A DNA stretch of 64,000 bases from Massilia mucilaginosa. GTDB lineage: Bacteria; Pseudomonadota; Gammaproteobacteria; Burkholderiales; Burkholderiaceae_D. Each line of letters begins with the position of its first letter. The stretch's first letter is position 1. The notes beneath the pieces were generated by a model. It was given only the letters and a program-made list of their open reading frames with translations. It was not told the DNA's origin and did not search any database. The DNA lies in contig NZ_WHJH01000004.1 of the NCBI RefSeq assembly GCF_011682145.1, forward strand, positions 186,001 to 250,000. The letters are read 5' to 3'. Made by a program: the position numbers and the translations under genes. Positions 10,701-19,134 of this stretch are shown one piece after another.

Positions 10701-11477
10701 GTCGCTCTCGTCGCTGATGAACCAATGACTGGTAAAACGGTTGCGCTCCTCGCGGATGCTCATCCTCTCCATTTGCAGCAGCACCCCGATGGCGTACGCA
10801 AGGCCCTTGTCGGCGACCAGGAAGTCGAGGAAGGGCGCGCCTTGCGCCGGCGCCAGCTTGCTCTCGAAACGGGTCGACAGCGCCAGCAGGACCGCGTCCG
10901 ACAGCGCCGAGCCGCTGCGCAGGTCCTGTTCGATCCGCTGCATGGCTTCGGTTACGGCGGCGCGATATTGTTTGTGCGAGTGCTTCGGGTCGGCCGGATC
11001 GTAGGCGCGCGCCAGCGCCAGGAACTGCATCCAGCAGGCGCCGGCGTCGGCGTTCGGCTGGCGGCCCGGGAAGCGGCGCGAGGACAGGGCCTGGGCCGCG
11101 AGTGCGGCCGGCATGTCGATCAGTGCATCGGCGGCCAGCCATGGCGCGATGTCGCCCGATGGCGCTGCTGGTGGCAACGGCGGCGTTACCGGTACCGGCG
11201 GCGCGGCGGGGACCTTGGCGGCTTTGACCGCCTTCGGCGCTGCCGCGACCGTGGAAACGGCGGCCGCACCGCTGGTCACTTCGGCGTAGCCCTTGCCTGT
11301 TTTTTCGCGTATCAGCTTGTCCATTGCGGCGCCGGCCTTGGCCGCATAGGCGTGGTTCTTGCATTGGGTGGTGCCGGCGGTGCCGATTTTTCCGTAGCAG
11401 ACGGTCAGATCGCTGCCGTCCTGGCTGATCTCCCAGAATTTGTTCGAAGTCCCGTCGCTCAATTCAAATCGCCGCAT
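7731..11477 (-). CDS. WGR-DUF4132 protein, full-length copy
   Basis: The product has 1248 residues from the ATG at 11477. A further in-frame ATG at 11492 would add MTGQR, but an AGGACAGAG ribosome site lies between them at correct distance from 11477, and paralogues start at MRRFE. The WGR domain (KFWEISQDGSDLTVCYGKIG) is followed by an unusually long Ala/Pro/Lys-rich linker (about 66-115). The helical region and the DUF4132-type part (LLLDFGPRRFLVGFDE, LLKKDARTIAAQQIVRLE, HPLLRHLVQRLVWGVY, LFADYELMQPFAQIGRDTY) are all present. It ends SELIRDMQALCA. It groups by eye with the copy at 1466-5134, sharing RYNAWPY and GGCVHAIAD. Function unknown. Confidence 0.9.
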   Translation of the reverse strand: MRRFELSDGTSNKFWEISQDGSDLTVCYGKIGTAGTTQCKNHAYAAKAGAAMDKLIREKTGKGYAEVTSGAAAVSTVAAAPKAVKAAKVPAAPPVPVTPPLPPAAPSGDIAPWLAADALIDMPAALAAQALSSRRFPGRQPNADAGACWMQFLALARAYDPADPKHSHKQYRAAVTEAMQRIEQDLRSGSALSDAVLLALSTRFESKLAPAQGAPFLDFLVADKGLAYAIGVLLQMERMSIREERNRFTSHWFISDESDLSYGSSRSSFGATELAFRSHLAWAPEALWQECAQLLRDGLPTLSVYRQPLCALLLPEEPALSDALVLTLAQHPYNPSGWLRLTARDPASLQAMEPFEPRYDEYARNLFYNMPSVVAALVLEHGVDAVALLDEAAGVDAAGDALACIGTPDALRALAKVCNVTKKSLGRLTMATQRWPLAAMAALSELVASDPASAPALRSTLASLVLDHAGAVPAITPWIAAPAARLLAEMAGKFSASLDAADAHELPAVLANPPWMAPPKPAPKPQALAALPLAPCTRWTEQQRQRLLADQRYNAWPYDAERFDGPQGTAAAIAAGDVQAVVALWEHYADENDDIGGCVHAIADLPAPFNAAVWTAMAAHDINSPGYAFATLGVDSLPALLLMCERNPVDVLPYAMHFGSVELAQLMGRICASGKNKSLRAIARSWLLANPEYAACALIAPALGKPGAARNCAAGLLQLLAAGGHRAIIVNTASRYQQDAVNAAIETMLDEDPLDRHPARVDPLPAFWLPRNWTRPRLAGSGKVLPDSALDPLGAMLRFPQEDGVYAGLPQVREACTPASLADFAWELFRAWLDAGADPKENWAYGALRVFGNDDVARKLTPMIRAWPGESQHARAVAGLDVLAAIGTDTALMLLNGIAQKVKFKGLQDNAREKIAQIAEARELTTEELEDRLAPDLGLDEQGTLLLDFGPRRFLVGFDETLKPFVRDEDGARLADLPKPKKSDDAGLADAAVERYKLLKKDARTIAAQQIVRLEVAMCAQRRWEPQVFLDFLAHHPLLRHLVQRLVWGVYEVEAGASHGGCLLACLRVGPDGGLTDADDDAFNLPQGQNIRIGIPHAIDLPAIDSAAFAQLFADYELMQPFAQIGRDTYALSAGEMSASALMRWKDITVPTGRVLGMANKGWRRGRPLDGGSMLDFTKTLGAGRVVNLRFEPGIVAGLVDEFPEQILKELTVGLPGNWGGVDEPEPLSTLDQIAASELIRDMQALCA

Positions 11478-11514
11478 TCTCTGTCCTGTCATGATGATGT
11501 GTGTGCGTGCCGTC

Positions 11515-14500
11515 TCAGGCGCGCAGGTGTTCGATGTCGCGTATCAGTTCACTGGCGTCGACCGGGTCGAGCTGCGCCAGCGGCACCGCCTGGCGCAAAT
11601 GTCCGAGCCGGTCGGCGCTGCCGAACAGCACCAGCCCGAGGGTCTGCTCGGAATGCGCGTCGACTGCGGCGATCAGAATACCCGGCTCGAAGCTCAGTTG
11701 AGCGACGTGTCCGCCGGCCATGGGCTTGCTGAAGTCGCGTGCGCAGCTGCGCTCGTGCGTGCGGCCGCGCTGCCAGCCCCACTTGGCCAGGCCCATGATG
11801 CCGCCGGTCGCCGCCAGTACGCCATCCCAGCGCAGCAAGCGGTCCGACGCCAGGTCGGCCTGCGTCAGTGCATAGGTGTCGCGATCGAGTTGCGAGAAGG
11901 GCTGCATCAGCTCATAATCGGCAAACAGCTGCGTGAATGCCGCCAGCCCGGCAGCCGTCATTTCGAGCGGATGCGGGATGCCGATGCGGATGCCGTCGTC
12001 CTGCGGGAGCGTGCAGGCATCGTCGGCGCCGTTGGCCAAGGTGCTGTCGGATGCAAGCCGGAAGCACGCTTCCAGGCGCTCCTCGCGGTACACGCCCCAT
12101 ACCAGGCGTTGCGCCAGGTGGCGCACCAGCGCATGGCCGGCCATGGAGGTCATCAGTGTGGCGTCGTCATTCTGGCGCGGCTTGGGCAGGTCGGCCAGGT
12201 GCGCGCCGCTTTGGTCGAGCACATAAGGACGCAGCGCTTCGTCGAAGCCGACCACAAACTGGCGCGCGCCAAAGTCGAGCAGCAGCGTACCTTGTTCGTC
12301 GAGCCCCAGTTCGGGCGTGAGATGGTCTTCCAGTTCCTCGGCGCTCATGCCGCGCGCTTCCGCAACCTGCACGATTTTTGCGCGCGCGTTTTCTTTCAGC
12401 GTGCCGGAATTGAAGCGTTTGACAATCGTCCGCAACTGCAACAGAGCCGCATCGGTGCCGATCGCGCCGAGTACGTCGACGCCCAAAGCCGCGCGCGAAT
12501 GCAGGGCGTCGGCCGGCCACGCGCACACCAGCGGTCCGAGTTTGTTGGCGATGTCGTCGTCGCCCAGCACGCCCAGCGCGGTGATGGCCCAGTTTTCACG
12601 GGCGCTGCCGCCATCGTTCTGCCAGGCGTTGAACAGACTCCAGGCAAAGGCCGCCAGCGAATCGGCTGTGCATGCCGCGCGGACCTGGGCCAGGCCCGCG
12701 TACACGCGTTCCCCTTGCGCAAAGCGCAGCATGGCGCCAAGGGCGTCGATGGCGGCGTCGGGCAGCTCCTTGCCATTGCTGGCCAGGCGCGGACGGGGCC
12801 AGCTGCGCGGTGTCCAGAAATCCGGTGCCGTTGCCAGTTTTGCCGGATACAGATCCAGTGGATCCTGGTCGAGCAGTGCGCGCAGGGCGGCGCCGATCGC
12901 CGGCTTCTGGTAGCGCGCGGCCACCTCCATCAGCAGGGCGTCGTGGCCGGCGGCGGCCAGCATGCGCAAGACATCGGCCGCTTGCTCGCGCGCGCTGCCC
13001 GCCTTGCCGAGGGCCGGCGCGATCAGCGCGCAGGCGCTGTGTTCCGGATAGGCCAGCAGCCAGCGCCGTGCCGCAGTGCGCGCCGTTCTCTTTTTCAGGG
13101 GCGCAAAGGCGCGCGCCACCGGCGCCGCCAGTTCGATCGCGGCGATGTGGCGGGCGTACACCAGGTCGTCGCCGGGACGCTGTTCGCACATCGTCACCAG
13201 TGCCGGCAAGCCGCTCAGGCCCAGGGTCGCCACCGCGTAGCCGGGTGAATTGATCGGGTGCCCGGCCGTGGCGTTCCACACCGCCGCGTTGAAGGGGGCC
13301 GGCATGTCGGCGATGAGGTGCACGCAGGCCGCGAAGAACGTGTTGTCTTGTGCCGCCTCGTGCCACATGGCGACCAGGGCGGCGCTGTCGCCGGCTGCGA
13401 TGGCCGCCGCGCTGTTTGCTGGCGCCGTTGCCTGGTTGGCGTACGTGGATAGCGTGTCGCGTTCCTCCATGCGCATCTCTTCGCGTTCCTCGTCGCTCCA
13501 GTGCTCGGCGGGCGCCAGCGGCAGCGGCGCCAGCGACATTGCCGCGACCGTTTTCTTGCGCGGCGCCAGCCAGGGCGGATTGGCCAGCACCGGCGGCAGC
13601 TCGGCATCGGGGGCAAGCGTGTCGCCGTCGATGCCGGCGCTGAGCTCATCGAGCACCGCCGCTGCCTGCGCCGATATCCATGGCCTGAAAGCGGGAACGA
13701 CTGCGGCGTGTTCGTAGGCCAGCGTGGCCAGCATCGCGTGGACCACCTCGGGAACCTGCTGCTCGGTGGCGATCAGCTGTGCCAGGCCCGCGATTGCCGC
13801 CAGCGGCCAGCGCCGCACGGCCTCGCGCAGGCGCTGGCGCGCGTCGATGGCGGGCTGGCGGAAAAATCCGCGACTGGCCTCCACCAGTTCGCGCCCGAGC
13901 GTCTGAATGGCCAGCGGCGTGCCGATCCAGGTGAGCGCCTCGGTGCCCAGTTGAATGGTGGGTGCGGCATGTACCAGGACGGCAAGGTCGGTGCCGTGGT
14001 CCCGGATCAGCGTGGCGATGACCTTGAGCGCATCGTCGCGCAGCAGATCCCGCATGCTGCCTGCCTGCGTGACCAGTGCCCTGGCGTTGGCGAGGGTATC
14101 GTACATGCGCGACAGGGGGGCGGTTACCTGGCCGGCGTCGTCTCTTGAGCGCAGCGCGAGCAGCGGTGCATGCGGCTGGAATGGTGCAAGATGCACCTGG
14201 CGCTTGGCTGGCACACGCGCCACGCGTTCGCCGATCATGTGCAAGCATTCATGCCAGTTTGCCTCGCTGGCATGAACCAGGTGCTGGTGGAGTGCCTGTT
14301 TTGTCCTGAGACTGCCGTAGCTCTCGCTCGGGCCTTCATCGGACTCGATGACGCGCAACTGCCAAGTCTCGTTGGGCACGGCGGCGCTGGTGCGGATTGT
14401 ATTGGCGGTCAGTCGTTCCATGGCGGCCAGCATGACGTCGACCGCATACGGCAGTCCTTTTTCGGCCGCGAGAAAATCGAGGAAGGGGACGGCGCCATTG

Positions 14501-15078
14501 AATGCTAACGGGGTGCAGGATATGTTGGCGACGGCGAACATGATCGTGTCCGACAGCATGCTGCCGCTGCGCGTGCCTTGCCGGATGCGCTGCATGGCCT
14601 CGTTGATGCCAGCGTGTAGCTCCACGTCGCAGAGGGCCATGGCCGGGTCCCTGAATGCGCGCGCCACCTGCAGGTACATGTCCCAGGCGCGGTCGGCGTC
14701 GGTGATGGGCGCCGGGCCGGGCACGCGGCGCGAGGGCAGGGCCAGCGCGGCGACGCCGGGCGGCAGGTCGAGCACCGCTCCGCAGGCGAGCCACGGGGCG
14801 ATATCGCCTGACGGCAGTGGGGCCGCTGGCGCGGCGGCGCGAATGCCCGCCCCGGCGATGCTGGCCCTGGCGCTGGTCTCCGCATAGCCTTTGGCGGTTT
14901 TCTCGCGTACCAGCTTGACCAGCGCGGCGGCGGCCGTGGCCTCGTCCGCGTAGGTTTTCGGTTTGCTTTGCCCGGCGCTGCCGATCCTGCCAAAGCGGAT
15001 CTGCAGTTCGGCGCCAGCCTGCCCAATCTCCCAGAATTTGCTGGAAACGCCATCGTCCAATTCAAATCGTCGCATCAT
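11515..15078 (-). CDS. WGR-DUF4132 protein with a deletion inside DUF4132
   Basis: The product has 1187 residues. The WGR domain is present (KFWEIGQAGAELQIRFGRIG), as are the helical region and LLLDFGARQFVVGFDEALR. After LADLPKPRQNDDATL the sequence jumps to MTSMAGHALVRHLAQRLVWG. About 41-45 residues found in the other long copies are missing, including LLKKDARTIAAQQVLRLE and the following AMCAQRRW stretch. The rest to SELIRDIEHLRA is intact. Starts at 15078 and 15075 are adjacent ATGs; AGGAGAGGC fits 15075 slightly better. Loss of the most conserved block suggests altered or lost activity, but the frame is kept throughout. Confidence 0.88.
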   Translation of the reverse strand: MMRRFELDDGVSSKFWEIGQAGAELQIRFGRIGSAGQSKPKTYADEATAAAALVKLVREKTAKGYAETSARASIAGAGIRAAAPAAPLPSGDIAPWLACGAVLDLPPGVAALALPSRRVPGPAPITDADRAWDMYLQVARAFRDPAMALCDVELHAGINEAMQRIRQGTRSGSMLSDTIMFAVANISCTPLAFNGAVPFLDFLAAEKGLPYAVDVMLAAMERLTANTIRTSAAVPNETWQLRVIESDEGPSESYGSLRTKQALHQHLVHASEANWHECLHMIGERVARVPAKRQVHLAPFQPHAPLLALRSRDDAGQVTAPLSRMYDTLANARALVTQAGSMRDLLRDDALKVIATLIRDHGTDLAVLVHAAPTIQLGTEALTWIGTPLAIQTLGRELVEASRGFFRQPAIDARQRLREAVRRWPLAAIAGLAQLIATEQQVPEVVHAMLATLAYEHAAVVPAFRPWISAQAAAVLDELSAGIDGDTLAPDAELPPVLANPPWLAPRKKTVAAMSLAPLPLAPAEHWSDEEREEMRMEERDTLSTYANQATAPANSAAAIAAGDSAALVAMWHEAAQDNTFFAACVHLIADMPAPFNAAVWNATAGHPINSPGYAVATLGLSGLPALVTMCEQRPGDDLVYARHIAAIELAAPVARAFAPLKKRTARTAARRWLLAYPEHSACALIAPALGKAGSAREQAADVLRMLAAAGHDALLMEVAARYQKPAIGAALRALLDQDPLDLYPAKLATAPDFWTPRSWPRPRLASNGKELPDAAIDALGAMLRFAQGERVYAGLAQVRAACTADSLAAFAWSLFNAWQNDGGSARENWAITALGVLGDDDIANKLGPLVCAWPADALHSRAALGVDVLGAIGTDAALLQLRTIVKRFNSGTLKENARAKIVQVAEARGMSAEELEDHLTPELGLDEQGTLLLDFGARQFVVGFDEALRPYVLDQSGAHLADLPKPRQNDDATLMTSMAGHALVRHLAQRLVWGVYREERLEACFRLASDSTLANGADDACTLPQDDGIRIGIPHPLEMTAAGLAAFTQLFADYELMQPFSQLDRDTYALTQADLASDRLLRWDGVLAATGGIMGLAKWGWQRGRTHERSCARDFSKPMAGGHVAQLSFEPGILIAAVDAHSEQTLGLVLFGSADRLGHLRQAVPLAQLDPVDASELIRDIEHLRA

Positions 15079-15114
15079 GCCTCTCCTGAAAGTTGAAGTT
15101 GTACCGGCGCTGTG

Positions 15115-15399
15115 TCAGGCGCCCAGCGATTGCAGGTCGCGTATCAGTTCGCTGACCACGACCGCCGGCAGCGTGCCAAGGGCGACGGACGTGTCGATGT
15201 TGTCCCATTGTCCCACGCGCCCGACCACAACCGGGTCGAGGGTCTGCACTTCTCCTTCGCGCATCATGCCGCCGAGCGGCTTGTTGAAGTCCCGGATCGA
15301 ACCGCCATCCTGCGCTTCGCCGCGCGCGGCCAGTGCCACCTGGCTGTCAACCTCCCCGAATTTGTTGGAAGCGCCTTCGCTATGTTCAAATCGCCGCAT
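15115..15399 (-). CDS. 94-residue remnant: WGR start joined to DUF4132 tail
   Basis: This open frame has the family start (MRRFEHSEGASNKFGEVD, residues 1-18) fused to the family end (QDGGSIRDFNKPLGG to VVVSELIRDLQSLGA). About 1100 residues of a normal copy are missing between them. The WGR core itself is gone and the Trp of KFW is replaced by Gly. The ribosome site AAGGAAAG is intact, and the spacers are 15 bp upstream and 36 bp downstream. It is probably the product of one large in-frame deletion, perhaps after several steps. Whether a peptide is made is unknown; a dominant-negative or adaptor role is conceivable but speculative. Confidence 0.72.
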   Translation of the reverse strand: MRRFEHSEGASNKFGEVDSQVALAARGEAQDGGSIRDFNKPLGGMMREGEVQTLDPVVVGRVGQWDNIDTSVALGTLPAVVVSELIRDLQSLGA

Positions 15400-15414
15400 C
15401 GTCTTTCCTTGTCA

Positions 15415-18400
15415 TCACATCGCACGCGCGCCGTCGACAGTACATAGTCTTTCCATTTCCCTGATCAACTCACTGAGCATGGCGGCATCGAGTGACGACA
15501 GCGCGACGCTGGCGCCCATGCGGTCCGCCGCATCGCCGCGCCGCACCACCAATTGATCGAGCCTTTGTTCCTCGCTTTCGTTGGCCATGCCCGCAGTGAT
15601 GCCAGGCGAGATCGTTAGTTCGGCCATGTAGCCGCCGCCGAGCATCTTGCTCAGTTCATTGATCGCGCCGCCGTCCCACGCCTGCCCGCGCCGCCAGCCC
15701 TGGTTGACCAGGCCAAGCACGCTGCCGGTCGGTACGATTTTGCGCCATCGTTCCAGTGCGTGCAGGCCCTGTTCATCGGCGCCCAGCCGGTAGGTGTCGC
15801 GGCCGAGCTGCGCGAACGGCTGCAGCAGCTGGTAGTCGGCGAACAGCTGGCCGAAGGCCGCGGCCATCGCCGGCGGCAGGTCCACCGCATGCGGTATGCC
15901 GACCAGAATGTCGTCCTGCGGCAGCGTGAAGCTGTCGTCGCCGGCGTCGGTGAAGGCGCCGTCCACGGAGACCCGGAAGCAGGCCAGCAAGGCGCCGCCG
16001 CTGCCGTACACGCCCCACACCAGGCGCTGCACCAGATGGCGCAGCAGTGGGTGGCCGGCCAGGAAATCGAGGAACACCTGGCGCGGCCAGCGGCGCTGGG
16101 CGCACATCGCGCTCTCCAGGCGCCGCATCTGCTGCGCGGCGAGGGCGCGCGCGTCTTTCTTGAGCAGTTTGTAGCGCTCCACCGCCGCCGCCGACAGCTC
16201 GGGATCGTCGCTTTGCTTCGGTTTGGGCAGGTCGGCCAGGCGCGCGCCGCCCTCGTCGCGCAGGTAGGGCTTGAGCGCTTCGTCGAAGCCGACCCGGAAC
16301 TGGCGCGGCCCGAAGTCGAGCAGCAGCGTGCCCTGTTCATCCAGGCCCAGGTCGGGCGCGAGCCGGTCTTCCAGCTCTTCGGCGCTCAAGCCCCGGACCT
16401 CGGCAATGGCGGCGATCTTTTCCTGCGCGCGGTCCTGCAGCGCCTTGAACTTGAGCTTCTGCGCGATTCCGTTGAGGTGCAGCAGGGCCGCATCGGTGCC
16501 GATCATGGCCAGGATGTCCAGGCCGGCGACTGCGCGCGTGTGCAGTTTTTCGCCGGGCCAGGCGCGCAGCAGCGGCGTGAGCCTGCGCGCGGTATCGTCG
16601 TTGCCGAGCAGCCCAAGCGCGTGGAAAGCCCAGTCCTCCTTCGGTCTGGCGCCATCTTCGGTCCAGGCGCGGAACAGCTCCCACGCAAAGTCGGCCAGCG
16701 AGGCCGGCGTGCAGACCTGTTTGAGCTGGGTCACGCCGGCGTACACGCCTTCGCTGTGAGGAAAGCGCAGCATGATGCCCACCGCATCGAGCACTGCGTC
16801 GGGCAGTGCCTTGCCGCTGCCGGCCAGCAGGGGACGGGTCCAGACCAGTGGTGTCCAGAACGGCGGCAGCTTGCCGATCTTGGCGGGATACAGCTGGAGT
16901 GGGCTTTCATCGAGCACGATGCCCAGCGCCGCGCGCACGTCAACCTGGCCGTAGCGGCCTGCGACGGTCAGCAGCAGGTCGCGCTGGCCGGCGGCGGCCA
17001 GCAGGCGCAGGGCGCGCCGCGCATGGTCGCGCTCCGGGCCGGGCTGGCCCAGGGCGACGGCGATCAGGCCGCACGCAGCATGCTCGGGATGGCGCAGCAG
17101 CCAGGCGCGCGCCGTGGCGAGCAGGCCGCGCGCCTTGAGCGTGGCGTAGGCGCGCGCAACCGGCAGCGCCAGTTCGACGGCGCCGAAATACAGCGCATAG
17201 CCGATGTGCTGGCCCGGGGTGCGGATGCACACCTCGATCAGTCCGGGAATCGCGGCCAGGCCGAGTTTGGCGATGGCTTGTCCGGGGTGGTCCATGCCCA
17301 TGGCGGCGAGAGCGTTCCAGACCCTGGCGTTGACCGGCGCGGGCAGTGCGAGGATCTCCAGCGTGCGTCCCTGGAACGCGCGGTCCGGCAGCAGGCAGTC
17401 GACCCAGCGCGCCAGGCTGCCGTCGGTGTCGGCCGCCGCTACCGCGTCCACCGCCTGCGCCAGCGCTTCCGGCGACGTGCTCATGAAACCGAGAAAATAG
17501 CGCCATTCGTCGCGCAACTGCTGGCGTTCTTCTTCGCTCCAGGTGGCGATCGGCGCCAGCGGCAAGGGCGCCAGCGCGAACGGCGGCGCTTCCTTGCGTG
17601 CGGGCGCCTGCCATGGCGGCTCGGCCAGGACCGCCGGCAGTTCGCTCGTGTCGGCGCAGTCGCGCAGGGCGACGAACTGCGCGGCGGCCACCGACAGCAC
17701 TTTCCATGCAGGCGCCGGCAGCAGCGGCTTGAGGGCGGCGGCGCGGGCGGCATGGACCGGCATGATGCTGGCCAGCGCCTGGCGCGCGCGCGCAGGACCG
17801 CAGTGGTCCTTCGCGATCAATTGGCTCAGCACCGTCATGGCCAGATCGGGCCAGCGCTGGGCGGCGGCGCACAGTTGGGTGAACGGTGTCTGGCTCTGGT
17901 CGCAGCCCAGTGCCAGCACCGTCATCGATGGCGCGGTGCCGATGCAGGCCAGCCCGTGGGCAGCCGCCTCTTTGCCGACTCCCTCCCGGAGCGCCTCGAA
18001 GGCTCCGGCGCCGCGATCCTGGACTGCGCAGGCCACGGCGCTGAGCGACTCGTGAAAAGATGTCATCGGCCGGTACGGCCACGCGCGCAGGGCGTCCAGC
18101 GCCTCGGGCGCGGTAGCGTACAACAACAGCCAGCCATCGTTGTCGGACCAGTACATGGACTGGTTCTCCCGATACGGCGGCAGCATCAGGGCCAATTCAT
18201 CGGCCAGCCCGGGTGCATCCGGCAACAGCGCCGCCAGCAAGGGGCGGCGGCGCCGGTCCAGGCCGGGCGCGGCGTAGCGCGCGATCCGCACGCATTCTTC
18301 CCAGACCTCTTGCGGCGCATGCGCGAGGTGGGCGCGCAGGGCCAGTTCGGTATCGCCGAAAAACGCGTCGTCCCATGTGCCTGGGTCGTGGATCTGGTAG

Positions 18401-19098
18401 AAGCCCTTGCCGTCAATGCTGTCGTACGTGATGACGAAGCTCTGCCTGCGCAGCACGATTTCCATTGCGTACGGCAGGCCCTTGTCGGCCACCAGTACGT
18501 CGATGAACGCATTGTCGCGCGCGAACTGGGGTCTCGCACCGATTACGCTTTCGGTCGCCAGCAAAATGGCGTCGGACGCTGGCGAGCCGCGCCGCTCGCC
18601 TTTGGCGATCCGCGCGAGGGCCTCGTTGACGGCAGCGTGGTAAATCGAACCCTGCGAGCGCGGACGCAGTTCGCAGTGTTCGCGCACGCGTGCCAGGTAC
18701 AGACGCCATCTGGCGTCGGCGTCCGCACTCGGCGGCGGTCCGGGATGGCGGCGCGACGGCAGGGCGTGCGCAGCCAGTTCCGGCGGCAGGATGGCCGACC
18801 CGGCGGCTTCTGGTGGCGCCGGGGTGCTCGCCACCATCGACGCTGCTGGCGCCGGGATGGGCGCGATCGCCGCCACCGCCACCGTTTCGCCGCCGGCGGT
18901 TTCGGCGTAGCCCTTGACGGTCTTTTTGCGGATCAGCTTTTCCATCGCGGCCCCGGCTTTGGTGTCGTCGGCGTAGTTTTTGCACTGGCGCTGGCCGGCG
19001 GTGCCGATCTTGCCGAAGCCGATATGGAGATCGTTGCCGACCTGGTCGACTTGCCAGAATTTGCTCGAAACATCATCACTCAATTCAAATCGTCGCAT
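15415..19098 (-). CDS. WGR-DUF4132 protein, full-length copy
   Basis: The product has 1227 residues and opens MRRFELSDDVSSKFWQVDQ with WGR core LHIGFGKIGTAGQ. A short linker leads to ELAAHALPSRRHPG and the helical middle (FIDVLVADKGLPYA, ELALRAHLAHAPQEVWEE). The DUF4132-type part is complete: LLLDFGPRQFRVGFDEALK, LLKKDARALAAQQMRRLE, HPLLRHLVQRLVWGVY and LFADYQLLQPFAQLGRDTY. After SELIREMERLC it carries an extra tail TVDGARAM, so the usual stop has been passed. AGGACACACG precedes the ATG. It belongs by eye to the SRRHPG subgroup with the copies at 22606 and 26121. Confidence 0.9.
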   Translation of the reverse strand: MRRFELSDDVSSKFWQVDQVGNDLHIGFGKIGTAGQRQCKNYADDTKAGAAMEKLIRKKTVKGYAETAGGETVAVAAIAPIPAPAASMVASTPAPPEAAGSAILPPELAAHALPSRRHPGPPPSADADARWRLYLARVREHCELRPRSQGSIYHAAVNEALARIAKGERRGSPASDAILLATESVIGARPQFARDNAFIDVLVADKGLPYAMEIVLRRQSFVITYDSIDGKGFYQIHDPGTWDDAFFGDTELALRAHLAHAPQEVWEECVRIARYAAPGLDRRRRPLLAALLPDAPGLADELALMLPPYRENQSMYWSDNDGWLLLYATAPEALDALRAWPYRPMTSFHESLSAVACAVQDRGAGAFEALREGVGKEAAAHGLACIGTAPSMTVLALGCDQSQTPFTQLCAAAQRWPDLAMTVLSQLIAKDHCGPARARQALASIMPVHAARAAALKPLLPAPAWKVLSVAAAQFVALRDCADTSELPAVLAEPPWQAPARKEAPPFALAPLPLAPIATWSEEERQQLRDEWRYFLGFMSTSPEALAQAVDAVAAADTDGSLARWVDCLLPDRAFQGRTLEILALPAPVNARVWNALAAMGMDHPGQAIAKLGLAAIPGLIEVCIRTPGQHIGYALYFGAVELALPVARAYATLKARGLLATARAWLLRHPEHAACGLIAVALGQPGPERDHARRALRLLAAAGQRDLLLTVAGRYGQVDVRAALGIVLDESPLQLYPAKIGKLPPFWTPLVWTRPLLAGSGKALPDAVLDAVGIMLRFPHSEGVYAGVTQLKQVCTPASLADFAWELFRAWTEDGARPKEDWAFHALGLLGNDDTARRLTPLLRAWPGEKLHTRAVAGLDILAMIGTDAALLHLNGIAQKLKFKALQDRAQEKIAAIAEVRGLSAEELEDRLAPDLGLDEQGTLLLDFGPRQFRVGFDEALKPYLRDEGGARLADLPKPKQSDDPELSAAAVERYKLLKKDARALAAQQMRRLESAMCAQRRWPRQVFLDFLAGHPLLRHLVQRLVWGVYGSGGALLACFRVSVDGAFTDAGDDSFTLPQDDILVGIPHAVDLPPAMAAAFGQLFADYQLLQPFAQLGRDTYRLGADEQGLHALERWRKIVPTGSVLGLVNQGWRRGQAWDGGAINELSKMLGGGYMAELTISPGITAGMANESEEQRLDQLVVRRGDAADRMGASVALSSLDAAMLSELIREMERLCTVDGARAM

Positions 19099-19134
19099 CG
19101 TGTGTCCTGAGTGTTGAATGGTGTCGGCGCCGTC

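Noticed and set aside
11477-11492. Longer N-terminus (MTGQR) for the array gene at 7731-11477, and similar extensions at 29822 and 33585
   Set aside because: Ribosome sites lie just before the MRRF starts, and all paralogues begin there.
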